In this document: positions 32,455 to 33,385 of the stretch, piece by piece | How the letters are laid out: each line of letters opens with the position of its first letter | Position numbering within the stretch: position 1 is the stretch's first letter | Source: a bacterium | GTDB taxonomy: Bacteria > Armatimonadota > Zipacnadia > Zipacnadales > Zipacnadaceae | Assembly: GCA_030602615.1 (NCBI GenBank) | Contig: JAUVZM010000022.1 | Coordinates: forward strand, 1-33,385 | DNA length: 33,385 bases | Direction of reading: 5' to 3' | Notes under the pieces: generated by a model | Seen by the model: only the letters and a program-made list of their open reading frames with translations | Database searches by the model: none | Told to the model about the DNA's origin: nothing | Position numbers and translations under genes: made by a program

Positions 32455-33385
<931 letters not shown>

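Overview
The window is 33 kb of dense bacterial chromosome with moderately high GC. Ribosome binding sites are strong (AGGAGG and close variants), and TTG or GTG starts are frequent. I see no insertion sequence, phage gene, integrase or CRISPR array. The taxon cannot be fixed from sequence alone. The mix of a Tad pilus locus, a DUF6785/6784-like multi-pass protein, a Gly-rich-linker lipoprotein, a FecR plus CHASE2-cyclase pair, a DUF456 protein, a DUF2993-like protein and a pilin-like single-pass protein resembles Armatimonadota or a similar little-cultured candidate phylum. That placement is a low-confidence inference.

Layout. (1) 1-657: the 5' part of nadD, leaving on the minus strand, then a tRNA-Ala(GGC) with its own promoter and terminator. 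(2) 791-5346, plus strand: a PilT/PilU-like ATPase, a six-helix membrane protein with an eight-cysteine domain, acylphosphatase, a receiver-GAF protein and a SAM methyltransferase, probably one operon. (3) 5358-9236, minus strand: a glycine-zipper/FHA membrane protein, then polX and recO, which overlap by 4 bases. (4) 9352-11355, minus strand: a large transporter-like membrane protein, divergent from the next block. (5) 11600-17001, plus strand: a compact Tad pilus operon in the order flp, tadE-like, cpaE/tadZ, cpaF/tadA, tadB, tadC. (6) 17012-23924, minus strand: a lipoprotein, a seven-repeat FG-GAP propeller protein, a GT-C glycosyltransferase, a GT4 glycosyltransferase and a pilin-like membrane protein, suggesting cell-surface glycan and protein export. 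(7) 24035-28869, minus strand: a FecR-domain membrane protein, a CHASE2 adenylate cyclase, a DUF2993/LmeA-like protein and a DUF456 protein. (8) 29022-33385, minus strand: a HEAT-repeat lipoprotein, queH, a MalK-like ABC ATPase that has lost nearly all its hydrolysis motifs, and guaB running off the right edge.

How the genes work together. Housekeeping functions (NAD synthesis, tRNA, recombination and repair, queuosine, GTP synthesis) are interleaved with envelope and signalling genes. Region 5 supplies a pilus motor, platform and pilin, but the secretin, CpaB and prepilin peptidase are not here. Regions 2 and 7 look like signalling units: a receiver with no DNA-binding output beside a twitching-type ATPase, and an extracytoplasmic FecR sensor beside a cyclase with an extracytoplasmic CHASE2 domain and all six catalytic residues. 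The most unusual single gene is the ABC ATPase at 31256-32371. It keeps Walker A but has lost the Q-loop Gln, the SGGQ signature, the catalytic Glu and the switch His.
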